Shown: positions 6,526-7,482 of the stretch, one piece after another
Layout of the letters: each line of letters opens with the position of its first letter
How positions within the stretch are numbered: position 1 is the first letter of the stretch
From: an uncultured Flammeovirgaceae bacterium
GTDB lineage: Bacteria; Bacteroidota; Bacteroidia; Cytophagales; Cyclobacteriaceae
Assembly (NCBI GenBank): GCA_937138955.1
Contig: CAKZPJ010000674.1
Span: forward strand, 1-7,482
Direction of reading: 5' to 3'
DNA length: 7,482 nt
Translations under genes and position numbers: made by a program
The notes under the pieces: generated by a model
Database searches by the model: none
Told to the model about the DNA's origin: nothing
What the model saw: the letters and a program-made list of their open reading frames with translations, nothing else

Positions 6526-7482
6526 ATGAAACCTTTACTTACTGTTCTTCTCCTTCTTCCTTTTGGATTACTCGCTCAAGACCGATTGACGGGTGAACAA
6601 TTTGCTACTCGCTCCGAAGTAATCGCTCAACACGGAATGGCGGCGACCAGTCAGCCACTGGCTACGCAAACAGCGCTCTATATTCTCCGGCAGGGTGGTA
6701 ATGCTATTGATGCTGCCATTGCCGCTAACGCCGTATTAGGATTAACTGAGCCTACCGGCAATGGAATTGGCGGCGATCTATTTGCTATCGTTTGGAATGC
6801 CCAAAGTGAAGAACTACTCGGGTTGAACGCCAGCGGTCGTTCCCCTTATGATTTATCGCTAGCATATCTTGAAGAAAACGGTCATGAGGAAGTACCCTAT
6901 CGAGGGCCATTATCAGTGAGTGTACCCGGCTGTGTGAGCGGTTGGTTTGCCCTGCACGAGAAAATGGGAAGCCTCCCCATGACCACCATCCTGCAACCGG
7001 CAATTGATTATGCTCGCAACGGTTTTCCACTCACAGAAGTGATTGCTTCTGGCTGGAAAGGAAACGCCCGAGTGCTACAGCAGTACGAAGGCTTTTCTGA
7101 TGTCTTTATGCCCAATGGCAAAACTCCAGAAAAGGGAGAGATATTCAAAAATCCGGGACTGGCAAACACACTAGAAAAAATTGCCAATGAAGGGCAGGAT
7201 GCGTTTTATCAAGGTGAGATTGCCAAGACCATTGCTGACTACATCAAAAAACAAGGAGGATTTTTATCTACCAAAGATTTAGCGGATCATACCGCGGATT
7301 GGGTAGATCCGGTTTCTACCAACTACCGGGGCTACGAGGTGTACGAACTACCTCCCAACGGCCAGGGCACAGCGGTACTGCAAATGCTCAATATTCTGGA
7401 GGGTTACGACTTAGCCAGTATGGGCTTTGGTAGCGAGGAGTACATCCACCACCTGGTAGAAGCCAAAAAAATAGCGTACGAA
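6526..7482 (+). CDS. ggt: Exported gamma-glutamyltransferase family protein, N-terminal part (runs off right edge)
   Basis: The first 319 residues are visible and stay open to the edge. Gamma-glutamyltransferases cleave the gamma-glutamyl bond of glutathione and related compounds in the periplasm and transfer or hydrolyse it. A signal peptide (1-17, ending L-L-A before Q18) is followed by the large-subunit core: ATSQPLATQTALYILRQGG (40-58), NAIDAAIAANAVLGLTEP (59-76), GNGIGGDLFAIVW (78-90), NASGRSP (101-107), SVPGCVSGWFALHEK (132-146) and YELPPNGQGTAVLQMLNILEG (from 273, without its last residue at 293). R105 lies where the substrate-carboxylate arginine (R114 in E. coli) is expected. The N-A-S-G-R-S-P form, rather than D-F-R-E, resembles the YwrD-like branch, so true glutathione activity is not assured. 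The autoprocessing threonine that starts the small subunit (about residue 390 in E. coli) lies outside the window. The ATG at 6526 gives the signal peptide; no Shine-Dalgarno is seen. Confidence 0.93.
   Translation, partial: MKPLLTVLLLLPFGLLAQDRLTGEQFATRSEVIAQHGMAATSQPLATQTALYILRQGGNAIDAAIAANAVLGLTEPTGNGIGGDLFAIVWNAQSEELLGLNASGRSPYDLSLAYLEENGHEEVPYRGPLSVSVPGCVSGWFALHEKMGSLPMTTILQPAIDYARNGFPLTEVIASGWKGNARVLQQYEGFSDVFMPNGKTPEKGEIFKNPGLANTLEKIANEGQDAFYQGEIAKTIADYIKKQGGFLSTKDLADHTADWVDPVSTNYRGYEVYELPPNGQGTAVLQMLNILEGYDLASMGFGSEEYIHHLVEAKKIAYE

Noticed and set aside
6785..7030. 81-codon minus-strand open frame
   Set aside because: Entirely antisense to the gamma-glutamyltransferase gene, which has continuous family motifs.

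Overview
The window looks like chromosomal DNA from a Bacteroidota bacterium, probably of the Cytophagales type. The reasons are a DUF3078 outer-membrane-type protein (a family essentially restricted to Bacteroidota), an exported GH78 rhamnosidase, signal peptides ending in L-A-Q, promoters resembling the Bacteroidota TTTG / TAnnTTTG form, almost no Shine-Dalgarno sequences, and a PadR regulator paired with an 'orphan' FtsX-type permease carrying an N-terminal prefix domain. This assignment rests on family content only; no phylogeny was run.

Layout. On the minus strand, 1-1124 holds a probable two-gene unit: a membrane-anchored DUF192 protein (549-1124), then 19 bp later an exported GH78 alpha-L-rhamnosidase (1-529, running off the left edge). 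A 223-bp divergent intergenic region with candidate promoters in both directions separates it from a MscS channel (1348-2181) and a DUF3078 protein (2260-3201) on the plus strand. After a 285-bp spacer comes a PadR repressor (3487-3819). It is followed with no gap, and in the same reading frame, by an 851-residue FtsX/MacB-like permease (3820-6375, GTG start). After another 150 bp an exported gamma-glutamyltransferase begins (6526) and runs off the right edge.

How the genes may work together. MscS protects the inner membrane in osmotic down-shock. DUF3078 is probably an envelope protein of unknown role. PadR and the permease form a regulator-target pair; no ABC ATPase is encoded in the window. 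The most notable non-coding signal lies just before padR: two inverted repeats built from the same ATACTA/TAGTAT half-site (3421-3435 and 3463-3483), flanking a TATAAT-like box. This is the geometry expected of an autoregulatory PadR operator.

I see no tRNA, rRNA, CRISPR array, insertion sequence or phage gene. Most of the window is ordinary accessory and housekeeping content. The PadR/orphan permease cassette and its operator-like DNA are the part worth a second look.
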